From Saccharomycopsis phalli (Eukaryota > Ascomycota > Saccharomycetes > Ascoideales > Saccharomycopsidaceae): DNA of 64,000 nucleotides. How positions within the stretch are numbered: position 1 is the stretch's first letter; each line of letters begins with the position of its first letter. The DNA is taken from contig CP073215.1 in the NCBI GenBank assembly GCA_020342235.1, positions 1,178,001 through 1,242,000 on the forward strand. The letters are read 5' to 3'. Shown piece by piece: positions 46,447 to 55,572 of the stretch. The position numbers were made by a program, and so were the translations under genes. The notes under the pieces are model-generated. The model was not told the DNA's origin. It saw only the letters and a program-made list of their open reading frames with translations, and searched no databases.

Positions 46447-46541
46447 GGGGCGGTTTGGTGGGGCTCGAACCCGGTAACTACCTCATGATGCGCCCTCCAT
46501 AAGGCATGAGGTGTTTTCCATTCGGCCAAACCTCCTGCCCC
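46447..46541 (-). ncRNA. tRNA-like sequence with A and B boxes
   Basis: On the minus strand an A-box-like TGGCCGAATGG and a B-box-like GGGTTCGAGCC lie about 50 nt apart, flanked by complementary ends (GGTTTGG with CCAAACC). Between them is a strong hairpin ACCTCATG/CATGAGGT. A normal cloverleaf cannot be drawn: the D stem and T stem are incomplete and no standard anticodon loop appears. It is a tRNA relic or a tRNA-derived RNA gene rather than a working tRNA. Confidence 0.4.
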
Positions 46542-47600
46542 AACTGGTGGATATGCTTGTTCTATTATACTACCGATAGCATGTTGGGAATTCTAGGTAA
46601 AATTTTTTCTCAGCCACAGTTTTCAGATCTAATCTAGGTACAGCTGGACAAAGCTCGACTAGACTACAAGTATCCTGAATATACACTATTCCACGTGGAC
46701 TAACCTGATAGTTTACTGGCTGATGATTGGAGTGATTCCTGTCAACACATGCAAGATCAAGTTGAATAACGTCACCATCATCCTGTTATCTCACGTGCGA
46801 TAAGCGATTTCTGTCGAAAATGGCGTATGAGGCAGTCGTTTGCAACTACTGGTACTGCCAGGCTGGAATTATTCTGTATTATTTTCCTAAATAGTATTCA
46901 CTGTGCCTACTTTGCTAGTCACTTTGAAAATCACTCCGAGCTGGATGATCATTAGCTAATTCCGTGCTCCTTTCTCCAAGTCTGTGGGTGATTCCACCTA
47001 GCAGAAATATATACAATGACTGTGGCGATATCATAGTGTGATCCACTACGCACTTTTATTACCAATTTAAGAACTCCGAAACATTTAAATTATTTATAAG
47101 TAGCCAAGAACTCGGTAAAAAAGAGCCGCTTCACTTGGTGTATCCATCAATTCGAATGCTTTTCAATATTTTAATTTTCTAGTCCCTAGTCTTAGTCTCG
47201 GCAACAATTGACACAATACCGATGATCTCCAACTAAGAATCCCCCTGAACCCAATTAGCAATGACGCTAAACTTCCAGCACAAAATTCAACTAACAAAAT
47301 TGGTTGCCATTTATTGCAGCTTTCTTTTAGCAATAATGATAACAGAGACCTTTTTTACGCACCAGGCGTAAAATATAGACTACTAGAAATTATTACGTGG
47401 CAGACAAATTAACTTTTATCACTTTCAAAACTGGTACCAGTCATTAAATCAAATAAACTCATGCTCTTGTGAAATACTGTTTATACCAGCCCATGATCCA
47501 CCATACTACTGTCTCTCGCTCCTATATAACCATACAATTCTTCACCAATTACTTTGCGCAGACTTTGCTTGAACAATAGCCATCTCATTGTCTCTCAAAT

Positions 47601-47660
47601 AATGTTTAAGTTCGCCATTAATGTTTAAGCTCGTCATTAATGTTTAAGCTCACCATTAAT
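47601..47660. repeat. 19-bp minisatellite, three copies
   Basis: AATGTTTAAGCTCGTCATT units at 47601, 47620 and 47639. Confidence 0.85.
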
Positions 47661-48099
47661 GCTGCTAGAAACATTGGACACATCCTGTACCTCGTCTAAT
47701 TAACTACCAATTGAGGACACATCTTGCCCTTTCTGACCGGAACAGGTGTAAACCTCTCCATGGTCTGCTATTGTCAGAATTAAACTGTATTCTCTAGTCC
47801 CTGTGTGTCGGTTAAAAAGGAAGACCCAGTTAAACTGGCCTTAGATAACAGATATACTAACATCGTTTGATATTGCAGAGCCAATGATAGAGATATTGAC
47901 TTTTGTAGTGCCCAGTGAAGAAAGTGATTTCTCCTATACATCCACGGCCTGACTAGTAGTTCTCATATCAACAGAAGACTTTAATTTTTATAATACATTC
48001 ATTTTTTTTAGTGTGTTTACTAGTTTTCTATTCGTTAACGTCAAAAGAATCTGAAATACTGTTTAAGCGAGAGGCGCTGCTTTGCACACATTGCTTGAG

Positions 48100-48760
48100 G
48101 GGCCGCATAAAGAAGAACTGTTTAAAGAAGAATTTCTCAAAGTAGACTCAAAGAAGTACTGTTTAAAGTAGAATCACTTAAGGAAGGACAGCTAAAAGTA
48201 GAATCACTTAAGGAATGACTGCTCAAAGTATAATCACTCAGAGTAGAATTACCCAGAGAGGAATCACTTAAGGAAGGACTGCTCAAAGTAGAATCACTTA
48301 CAGTAGAATCACTCAGGGAAGATTCACTCAGAGAAGGGCTGATCAAAGCAGAGCCACTCAGAGAAGAACTGCTCAATCTTGAAGAAGGACTGCTCAGAGT
48401 CGAATCACTCAAAGAAGGACTGCTCAATGTAGAATCACTAAGAGTCGAATCACTCAGAGTCGAATCAATCAGAATAGAATCACTCAAAGAAGGACTGCTC
48501 AAAGTCGAATCACTCAGAATAGAATCACTCAAAGAAGGACTGCTCAAAGAAGAACTGCTCAAAGAAGAACTGCTCAAAGAAGAACTGCTCAAAGAAGAAC
48601 TGCTCAAAGAAGAACTGCTCAAAGAAGAACTGCTCAAAGAAGAACTGCTCAAAGAAGAACTGCTCAAAGAAGAACTGCTCAAAGAAGAACTGCTCAAAGA
48701 AGGACTGCTCAAAGTCGAATCACTCAGAGTCGAATCACTCAGAGTAGAATCAGCCAAAGA
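48100..48760. repeat. 15-bp minisatellite coding Ser repeats and crossing the stop codon
   Basis: Forward-strand CTCAAAGAAGAACTG is near-perfect about ten times at 48538-48695. Flanks hold diverged units (AATCACTCAGAGTCG, AGAAGGACTGCTCAA). Related words AAAGAAGAACTGTTTAAAG continue past the stop codon at 48137 into the 3' flank. Confidence 0.9.
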
Positions 48761-51394
48761 AGGACTTGTATCTGTGTCATCTTTTTCCGGCTCCGAATTC
48801 TGTTCATCTTCTCCTTCACACTTATTGAAAATACAAAATACTCTCATTCTCTCATTAATTTCTCTCTCCTCTCTGAATTGGAATGCCATATTAGCTTGCG
48901 CTCTTAAGATATCCAAGTACTGTCTAGCCTCTCCCATTAAAATGCCCGTTGTCTGTTCAATAGATCTAACAAGCTTTTTACTTAGAACTAACTGCGGCTC
49001 CTTTTCATTTAATTGTTTCCGCGCCTTTATAATAGACTCCTTGATCTTATAAAAGTTTTTAAAATTTTGCCAGTTTTTATTATGGTCAACTGGGACGTTA
49101 AGGGATACCCGCTTTTGTAACTCACTCTTATAAATTTTACTTTTAGCTTTGTAAAATTCAACCAATTGTGATTCAGTGTCGTCAGTTATCTCATCGTTTG
49201 ATGGAGGCAAAGTAACATCAACCTTATCATCCACAGAATTATAATCAAACAAAAAGCTGTCATCATTCTGATCTTCATCTTCATTTTCTAAATTTTCCAC
49301 AAACTTTTTATCCCATTCTTCCAATATCACTTCGCTAAAGTCTTCAAAAATTTCCATATTGCGGAATTTCATACTATTGAACTCCTCTGCAAGCTCTTGA
49401 AATCCACTTTCCATGACTTGACTAATAATCCCTGCTTTAACTGCAATCCCGTTTCGAATCTCAGAAAACTTATCTCTCATGTCCTGTCTACTCACTTTTG
49501 AAACCACATTGCCATTCTTTTGGTTAATGGTAAGCATTCTTAACAACGTAGATTGAACAACTGTATCCGAAGGCAATAAAAGCTCCAAAGCACCGCTTGG
49601 TATTTCACTTTTTATCACTTTACCGAATGTCACCTCAATTGGCTCTCCCACAGTGATATACTCAAGATAAAAATCTCGGTTGGAGAACTCTGGGTTATTT
49701 TCGGATGCCTTAATCATGGTTTTGTTATATTCCAAGTTGTTCAAGTAAGTGATCTCATCAACTAAACGCCTATAATTTTCGAGGGATAAGTCCTTTGAGT
49801 CCTTCTTTCCGTCTGGATATTTCTTGTTAAAGTATTTCAAGTCCTTTTTATGGTTTTGAGACGCCTTTTCGGACAAATATACATCATTGATTATATAATT
49901 TTCAGTATTCAAGAACAAGTCGATAGTATCCACATTAAAGATCAATTTTTGAATCTGTTGGTAGCCGCCTGTGATATAGTCGTTGAACTTCACGATTTTC
50001 TCTTTTAGTATTGGCTCAAAGAATCGGTTAATATAGTCTTGTTCATACTGTGTAAACTCTTCATCAAACTCCTCAAATATAGTTTTGCACGTAGAATCTA
50101 CGATTTTCTTCCATTTGTTAACTTGTTTTTGGATAGGTGTGAGTGGTGGTTCGGGTTTGACATATGCTGACGTTTGAATTTCATCATTTACCGTGGATGA
50201 TGCTACTGCAAGATCAGCATCTGAAACAACAGTTGTCAGTTCAACTGACAGTGAGTATTTTCCCAAAAGAGCAGATAATCGTTGAATATCTTCATCCAAC
50301 GGATCCGCCATCAAAAATTCATAATAAGCACCCAAGAATTTGTTGTAATGAGATGAAACAAATTTATTGGCCTTTTTAATGTGCGACTCCAAATAATTAT
50401 GGTATACTGTTACTAATATTCTTTGGATAGCACAAAAAGTAGGACGAATAGCCTTCTCAGTGACAAATGAGATCAGAGGATGAAGCCATGGAGCAATCAA
50501 CCTCTTGTAATTAAAATATGGTGATCCCAACTTGACTTCAAGGTAGCTCAAAACAGGCCGAACATATAAAGAATAGAGTCTGCGGGCTGATAATTTGAAA
50601 GACTCGGCGCAGTTTTTGGTAGCTCTAGCAATAGCCTGACAGCTATACTTATACCATCTTGGAACTAAGACATGATGGAAATGATGGATGCTCTTTTTGG
50701 TTTTGGGAATCAAGTGCTTGTGACTGAGAATACGTCCTTGTATTTGCCAATTGTACAATTGGGTCTTGGAACATGCGTAGAACTTCACAACTGCTGGGAT
50801 AACAGCATCAGAATAACGAGAAGACGAATAATCCCATAATTTAAAAGCTTGTGAGACTATTAGGTCCCAGCCTTGGACCGCCTCCTTGTAAGCAAGTCCG
50901 GTTATTCTAGAAGCATGTGACAGAAGCCAGTTATAAATGAGTTGACTCTTTGAGGCCACAAGCAAGCCATATTCACCAGCCGAATGATTGATATCAATAT
51001 TATACTTGTCCTTTAATATAGCAGAAACTCTCTGGAGTTGGGGCTCAATTGTCTGCAAATAAGTTAATAGCATCCATTTGTATAACGGCATAACCACATT
51101 CTTGGTGAGCGGCTTTCGAACATGAACGTCATACAAGCCTCTGTACACCTGTAAACGAGGAGAAATAACGTCACATGTGTTGGAGACATGTTTTTGTATT
51201 GTCAAGTAATACTGATTTGACTGAGTTGCATGTTTTGCGTACTGATAATTTTCATCCACCGTTAAGAAAACCAGCGAAGATTTCAAGGGGTAAAGAGCGC
51301 TTGACTCGGTGCTCTTTGAAACCACATCGTAAAGTGAAAAGAACCCGAGCGCAAAAATAAACAAGCCTAGGCCTAGTTTCTTGATGTTCGCCAT
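48137..51394 (-). CDS. She10/Osw7-like protein with a large C-terminal Ser-repeat region
   Basis: 1085 residues. An N-terminal hydrophobic segment (LGLGLFIFALGFFSLYDVVS) is a signal peptide or anchor. Residues about 40-880 are long, charged and helical; the spaced CDVISPRLQVY / YDVHVRKPL region and overall layout resemble the fungal She10/Osw7 family linked to the spore wall, but I cannot align it firmly. From about residue 905 the sequence turns into tandem SLSSS and SLSDSTLSSP units coded by a 15-bp minisatellite (48160-48760) that runs right up to and past the stop. The repeat tail looks like a Ser-rich stalk without a GPI signal. Start at 51394 (MANIKKLGLG). Divergent from IRC6 by 93 bp. 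Confidence 0.62.
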   Translation of the reverse strand: MANIKKLGLGLFIFALGFFSLYDVVSKSTESSALYPLKSSLVFLTVDENYQYAKHATQSNQYYLTIQKHVSNTCDVISPRLQVYRGLYDVHVRKPLTKNVVMPLYKWMLLTYLQTIEPQLQRVSAILKDKYNIDINHSAGEYGLLVASKSQLIYNWLLSHASRITGLAYKEAVQGWDLIVSQAFKLWDYSSSRYSDAVIPAVVKFYACSKTQLYNWQIQGRILSHKHLIPKTKKSIHHFHHVLVPRWYKYSCQAIARATKNCAESFKLSARRLYSLYVRPVLSYLEVKLGSPYFNYKRLIAPWLHPLISFVTEKAIRPTFCAIQRILVTVYHNYLESHIKKANKFVSSHYNKFLGAYYEFLMADPLDEDIQRLSALLGKYSLSVELTTVVSDADLAVASSTVNDEIQTSAYVKPEPPLTPIQKQVNKWKKIVDSTCKTIFEEFDEEFTQYEQDYINRFFEPILKEKIVKFNDYITGGYQQIQKLIFNVDTIDLFLNTENYIINDVYLSEKASQNHKKDLKYFNKKYPDGKKDSKDLSLENYRRLVDEITYLNNLEYNKTMIKASENNPEFSNRDFYLEYITVGEPIEVTFGKVIKSEIPSGALELLLPSDTVVQSTLLRMLTINQKNGNVVSKVSRQDMRDKFSEIRNGIAVKAGIISQVMESGFQELAEEFNSMKFRNMEIFEDFSEVILEEWDKKFVENLENEDEDQNDDSFLFDYNSVDDKVDVTLPPSNDEITDDTESQLVEFYKAKSKIYKSELQKRVSLNVPVDHNKNWQNFKNFYKIKESIIKARKQLNEKEPQLVLSKKLVRSIEQTTGILMGEARQYLDILRAQANMAFQFREEREINERMRVFCIFNKCEGEDEQNSEPEKDDTDTSPSLADSTLSDSTLSDSTLSSPSLSSSSLSSSSLSSSSLSSSSLSSSSLSSSSLSSSSLSSSSLSSSSLSSSSLSSPSLSDSILSDSTLSSPSLSDSILIDSTLSDSTLSDSTLSSPSLSDSTLSSPSSRLSSSSLSGSALISPSLSESSLSDSTVSDSTLSSPSLSDSSLGNSTLSDYTLSSHSLSDSTFSCPSLSDSTLNSTSLSLL

Positions 51395-51487
51395 TGGTGA
51401 TGCCCAAATGTCAATGCTGGAGAAAAAAATATGTGTGTTGAGAGCCCTGCACAGGTTATAAAGGCATGGTATGGACTGGGCACCAAC

Positions 51488-52342
51488 ATGGTAGAAAAGA
51501 ATAAAATATTGATAATCGGTACCAGGAAATCGGGAAAGCTCAGGCTTATTAAGCAGCTTTTTAATAGTATCCCCGAGGACTTACAACCTGGCCAGCCTCA
51601 CTCGGGGTTGATTCATACAGTGAAACTCACCACCAAGTACTACACAAAAGAATTGGATCTATGGGTGGATGAGTTTGAAAACGACTCGCTTCTTGAGGGT
51701 TTTAGGGCCTGGAGCAATGAGCTCAAGCAGGACAACTTTAAGGAGATACGCGACGTGATTAGTGGTGTAGTATTGTGTGTAAATTTAGATGATACATTGT
51801 CTCTGGAGGAAACAGAAGGGTTGACCAATGAGTTGATTGGGTTGGAAAAAGTGTTTAAGCAAGATCAATTCAACAATAAAAAGGAATCCGAGAGGGAAAG
51901 CTTGGAGTTTGAAATTTGGAATGGCTTCTTGTTAACATTGGGAGTGCTGGGGAACCAAGGCAACAGTACTATGGTATCCAGCATCAAAGAGACATTCTGG
52001 GACAAAAACTTGGACTTTGCGCTGTATATAGAAGGTGAGAAAGTAGATTATACTTCTAGAGATGAATATGGCGATCAGCTAGGAGTAGCCAAGGCTAGAA
52101 ACGTTATTGAGACCTTTGATTGGGAAAATATCCAAGTGGATACAGAGGCCACCCATCCTCCCAAGGATACCAAGATCAACGAGGAGTTGCACCAGCCATT
52201 GCTAGAGCCCAAGGTTGAATTAGACCAATTGATAATGAAGATACAGGAAGCGAAACTACACACGGCTAAGCTTGATGGGGAAGACGAGAAACGAAAATTT
52301 GCCGATGAATTCACCAAGGAAATCGAACGACTAATTATGTGA
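51488..52342 (+). CDS. IRC6: Irc6-type clathrin-adaptor regulator (alpha/gamma-adaptin-binding p34 family)
   Basis: Cytosolic GTPase-fold protein that binds AP-1 and Rab proteins in clathrin traffic. 284 residues; the shortest sensible start is the ATG at 51488 (MVEKNKILIIGTRKSGKLRLIKQLF), which begins with a beta-strand and degenerate P-loop. The C terminus matches Irc6 closely: ARNVIETFDWENIQVD, then a linker and LDQLIMKIQEAKLHTAKLDGEDEKRKFADEFTKEIERLIM, where a helix pair ends the protein. The frame is open 19 codons upstream. S. cerevisiae Irc6 is 237 residues, so this one carries extra linker sequence (about 215-240). Confidence 0.84.
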   Translation: MVEKNKILIIGTRKSGKLRLIKQLFNSIPEDLQPGQPHSGLIHTVKLTTKYYTKELDLWVDEFENDSLLEGFRAWSNELKQDNFKEIRDVISGVVLCVNLDDTLSLEETEGLTNELIGLEKVFKQDQFNNKKESERESLEFEIWNGFLLTLGVLGNQGNSTMVSSIKETFWDKNLDFALYIEGEKVDYTSRDEYGDQLGVAKARNVIETFDWENIQVDTEATHPPKDTKINEELHQPLLEPKVELDQLIMKIQEAKLHTAKLDGEDEKRKFADEFTKEIERLIM

Positions 52343-52497
52343 TATATCCACAATGTATGATAATGATACACGAGTGTAAAATGAATACTACCTGGCATTG
52401 CACCATCAACAATTCCAGTACAATACCAGCACTGCAATACATACATCCATTAATAAGAGATTTCATTAAAGTATACAATGATATTCTAAGCAAAAAC

Positions 52498-53019
52498 TTA
52501 GTGGTGAGCAGTTCTTCTTTGTTCGGCAATAATGTTAGTCATCTCTTCCAACTTTCTCTTGGCTCTTCTCAAAGTACCCAATCTCTTCTTGGCCAACTTC
52601 TTAGCTCTCTTCTCACCAGAGTTTCTCAACAATTCAATCAATCTTCTCTCGTATGGGGCCAATCCTCCTACTTCTCTGACAATGTCTCTGACGAAAGTAG
52701 CTCTCTTGGACAAAGCACCCTTTCTGTAAGAGACCTTTGGAGCAACAGCCTTACTAGTGACCTTGTGGCCCTTGTTCAATCCAACAGCAATACCTGAGTT
52801 ATTAGTATATCAAACTTAAGAATTCATCTGAGATGTTTGCTTATATATATCTGGGAGTCTCAATTTCGATTCTAGAGAATATCAGTCAAAATAACTGTAC
52901 TCTAAAACAAGTGACGTTTTAAATATATTGATAGATCTCGTTAAATTTCTCCATAATATCTTCATTAAACATTCTCAGTGGCTCATTTCACCAGTGCTCT
53001 ACATACCTGACTTAGCCAT
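52498..53019 (-). CDS. RPL36: 60S ribosomal protein eL36
   Basis: Large-subunit ribosomal protein. Two exons on the minus strand: 53007-53019 (ATGGCTAAGTCAG) and 52498-52793, 102 residues, starting [16 protein letters not shown]. The 213-bp intron has a GTATGT donor, a TACTAAT branch-like word and AACTCAG acceptor; such early introns are usual in yeast ribosomal-protein genes. The body shows the eL36 hallmark [18 protein letters not shown] and a very basic C terminus. Divergent from CMC4. Confidence 0.95.
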
Positions 53020-53159
53020 GTTGTTCTATAGTATCTACTACTCTATGAGGTTCAGCTAATTTTTTCACTCATTGGTGGTTACCCTGATTAAAACGATTTC
53101 CATAACCGTTATGAACCTTGCATGCCTGTTTGTGACCGTATAATTGCCCTGTTTATATG

Positions 53160-53165
53160 CACGTG
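53160..53165. promoter_or_regulatory. CACGTG core, RPL36/CMC4 promoter
   Basis: GCACGTGT, 42 bp before the CMC4 ATG and about 140 bp upstream of RPL36. It lacks the flanking T/A that makes the other sites full RTCACRTG. Confidence 0.4.
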
Positions 53166-53206
53166 TAAACACTTATTATTGCATCTATCATTTGACCTAT
53201 ACCCCC

Positions 53207-53486
53207 ATGTCGGACCCGTGTAAGCCATATGCTTGTGCCATACAAAGTGAGTTGAAACATGATTAGTAATAATAAGCTAACAAGAGACTGCTTAAATGCC
53301 AACAACTATGACGAATCGAAATGCACAAATGCAATTGATCAGCTCTATCAGTGTTGTCTGAGTTTCTACGCGAGCAATGGTAACGATTCTAGATCGCCAT
53401 GTTGCCCAATTCCTAGGCTCTTGAAATTTAAAATAAGGCAAAGAGAGCAGGAGAAAATAGATGCCAAGCTTATAACGCAAAGATAG
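53207..53486 (+). CDS. CMC4: Twin CX9C mitochondrial intermembrane-space protein
   Basis: Small Mia40-pathway substrate of the mitochondrial intermembrane space. join(53207..53246,53287..53486), 79 residues. The intron is 40 bp: donor GTGAGT, branch-like AGCTAAC, acceptor AAGAG, very close together. The spliced protein begins MSDPCKPYACAIQ and continues NCLNANNYDESKC, TNAIDQLYQCC, then DSRSPCCPIPRLL, which follows yeast Cmc4 almost residue for residue. Without splicing the first exon meets a stop after 19 codons. Its start is 188 bp from RPL36 on the other strand. Confidence 0.92.
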
Positions 53487-53905
53487 TATGCTACGATATT
53501 TCAAATGTATGAATCGAGCCGCGTAATCATTTATAGAAACGATACGACATAAGAGGCCGAAGAAACGAGTATTGCTACCCTTTTAATCTCAGGCTGCCGC
53601 GAGCACGACATTCATCAAAGATGACATTGTTACGACCAAGGAAGAATAGGTACGAACCGTGACTCTGGGCGCCTTTAAAGACATTGTATGAAGAAGAATA
53701 GTGGGTGCTGGCGGGTTTTTATAGGAAACGTAGGCAGGGTAACACATGCGGGTGTGGAGCATGGCTGGTATCAAATGTTGTGTAAATCAATTGCAAGATT
53801 AAATTGAAAGATTAAATTAAAAAATGCTAGCTATTTGGAATTACAGACGTTACAAAACTAGTTAATCATGAAAATATTATGTACATGTCTAGTCCACATG
53901 GCTGG
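53487..53905. other. Intergenic region CMC4/MRPL24
   Basis: 419 bp; contains a possible 31-codon gene on the minus strand with its own TATA element. Otherwise AT-rich sequence with ATTAAATTGAAAG repeats near 53795-53820. Confidence 0.5.
53589..53684 (-). CDS. Candidate microprotein, 31 residues
   Basis: ATG at 53684 opens a frame of 31 codons: a short basic start (MSLKAPRVTVRTYSS) followed by a hydrophobic tail (LVVTMSSLMNVVLAAA) that could span a membrane. A TATAAAAA box (53716-53723 on this strand) sits 32 bp upstream of the ATG, and the leader ends CATACA before ATG, both typical of expressed yeast genes. I recognise no family. The shape resembles tiny mitochondrial or ER membrane subunits. 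Only the promoter context lifts it above chance. Confidence 0.3.
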   Translation of the reverse strand: MSLKAPRVTVRTYSSLVVTMSSLMNVVLAAA

Positions 53906-54667
53906 CTATATACTGATTGCTGAAAAGTCATGGTTAAACTTGCTCAAGTTTTGTACCACTTCGGCAATGGGTAAGTCTCTGTGCTCGCTCATAAATTCCT
54001 TGAACGTGTGTTCGGTGTTATTCTCCAAGTGGTACCCGTAGAGTAGAGCAAGAAGCTTTCTTTTCCCAACGGTGATGTCCTTGCCTTCAACAGAAGCATA
54101 CACTGGAACTTTGTCGCCGTTTTCCAATTGTGCCAACTTTAAATAGTTCTTCTTTGGCTCGGAGTTTTTCATCAAGACTCTGAATCTCAATTTCCAGCCA
54201 GTTGGGCCCAATTCCTTGACTCTAGCCGGCTTGTCCTTGGTCAAGTAGTTGTCGATACCGCCCTCCTTTGTAATCGTTCTGAGCACGCTGGTGGTTAATT
54301 TGATGTTAACCTTTCTGCCCAAGGCCTCGCTCCAGAGTCCCTTTTTAATCACGTTTGGACTCCACGATCTTCTGGTCTTGGACTTTGACTTCTCGGAGAT
54401 TTTGTTGCCAAATTGGATAAACGAGCCGCCAAAGAGCCCCTTGTTGCTCTTCTTGTATATGTGGGACTCTCCGTATTTATACTCTGGAAACTCTGGCTTG
54501 TGCTTTGGGATATGGAGGCCCTGAGGGATCTTGGTGCCGACCTCAGGCAAGGTGATTTTGGCGGATCTTCGCGCCTCGATTGTCTTCCATTGGCGTGAGA
54601 CGGCTGTGCCGGCCGAAAAGCAGCGGGAGCCTCTCAAGCTAAAAGGCGCGGCTTGTCTGAGAAACAT
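53906..54667 (-). CDS. MRPL24: Mitochondrial large-subunit ribosomal protein bL28m
   Basis: Component of the mitochondrial 54S ribosomal subunit. 253 residues; presequence [20 protein letters not shown], then the bL28 domain: [29 protein letters not shown] (about 83-111), [24 protein letters not shown] and the C-terminal extension typical of the fungal protein ([19 protein letters not shown]). The ATG at 54667 is chosen; the frame is open further upstream but the upstream residues would spoil the presequence. A CACGTGA box lies 47 bp upstream. Confidence 0.9.
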   Translation of the reverse strand: MFLRQAAPFSLRGSRCFSAGTAVSRQWKTIEARRSAKITLPEVGTKIPQGLHIPKHKPEFPEYKYGESHIYKKSNKGLFGGSFIQFGNKISEKSKSKTRRSWSPNVIKKGLWSEALGRKVNIKLTTSVLRTITKEGGIDNYLTKDKPARVKELGPTGWKLRFRVLMKNSEPKKNYLKLAQLENGDKVPVYASVEGKDITVGKRKLLALLYGYHLENNTEHTFKEFMSEHRDLPIAEVVQNLSKFNHDFSAISI

Positions 54668-54713
54668 GGAGGGGATGCAGTGCGGTGGGTTCGAAAATTT
54701 GTCCAGTGTCGCA

Positions 54714-54720
54714 CACGTGA
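54714..54720. promoter_or_regulatory. CACGTGA site, MRPL24 promoter
   Basis: ACACGTGA, 47 bp upstream of the MRPL24 ATG and inside the 141-bp gap to the next gene on the same strand. Confidence 0.5.
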
Positions 54721-54808
54721 CCCTGGCATGGGATCGCTTACAAGGGGAGGACAAGTCAAGAGATTTGCATACATGCACGGACGTCGTTATTTCGTAATGC
54801 CACGGTGT

Positions 54809-55399
54809 CTATTTTCTATCGTATTCGTGGCTATTTGGGATATATTGTTTCAAGTCTGTTTCGCCATTGAGCCAGAAGCTTGCGCCTGTAAAGTTCGCCA
54901 TCGACACCTCCATCTTGACGTGCTTCTCAAACTCGTCAATGACGGCATTGATCTCGACTGGCTCCTTGCCGGCGTCAATCAACTGCTTTCTAAGCAACGC
55001 CACGTGTAGTGCCATCTTCATTTCGCGCTTCTGGAAGTTCTTGCGCTCGTTCAACACCTGGATTTCGCGTTTTTTCCGTGCACTGTTGAAGGACATTTGG
55101 GCCACGGCAAGCGCCTTTTGCTGCTCGACTGCGCTTTCAAAACCGGACATTGAGAGCTGGTTCCGGGTGTGGTAGTTGTCGAGCGCAAAGTACACTAGTG
55201 CGATAATAGCCAAGCCCGAGGCAAAGTCCTTGAAGCTTTGCAGTTTCGATTGGGCCGGGCCAGGCCGCTGGGGCTCTTTTGACGGAGGTGGTGTGGACGG
55301 ATGCGAGAAATATCGCGGAGGCGCCGCCCGCGCACCGGCTCGGGAGGAAAACAGCCTGAAATACGTCAGTCTCGCCACGTTAAAATGTCCTGGAAGCAT
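54809..55399 (-). CDS. Predicted mitochondrial membrane protein with coiled coil
   Basis: 196 residues. Basic, Ser/Arg-rich N terminus (MLPGHFNVARLTYFRLFSSRAGARAA) looks like a mitochondrial presequence. One membrane segment at about 58-75 (DFASGLAIIALVYFALDN) is followed by a long charged helix at about 90-175 (VEQQKALAVAQMSFNSARKKREIQ onward). The layout (presequence, one inner-membrane helix, coiled coil) is like Ina22 and similar assembly factors, but I cannot show homology. Start at 55399; the frame is open 9 codons upstream without an ATG. It lies directly upstream of MRPL24 on the same strand. Confidence 0.7.
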   Translation of the reverse strand: MLPGHFNVARLTYFRLFSSRAGARAAPPRYFSHPSTPPPSKEPQRPGPAQSKLQSFKDFASGLAIIALVYFALDNYHTRNQLSMSGFESAVEQQKALAVAQMSFNSARKKREIQVLNERKNFQKREMKMALHVALLRKQLIDAGKEPVEINAVIDEFEKHVKMEVSMANFTGASFWLNGETDLKQYIPNSHEYDRK

Positions 55400-55572
55400 G
55401 GTATACACGACTCCCCCGAACCTCACTCAAGTATGCCACGGCCGGGTCACTGCGCGGGTACCGGTCTTTACACAGTGTCTTGAGATGGAGATCCTGGGAC
55501 AGCACTCGCGCACTACAACTAGGCAAAGAGCAATGAAACTGGAGTTATAGAACGCGCCGACTACCAAAGATC

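Larger units (their letters stand above)
46037..48136. other. 2.1 kb gene-free stretch upstream of DUR3
   Basis: Contains the DUR3 promoter, fossil copy E (46094-46446), a tRNA-like hairpin (46447-46541), about 1 kb of AT-rich unique sequence and a 19-bp triple repeat (47601-47660). From about 48100 the sequence already has the AAAGAAGAACTG words of the She10-like coding repeat, beyond its stop. Confidence 0.6.

Noticed and set aside
46447-46541. Functional tRNA-Ser or tRNA-Leu
   Set aside because: The A and B boxes look right but the D, anticodon and T stems cannot be formed in standard geometry, so I list it only as tRNA-like.
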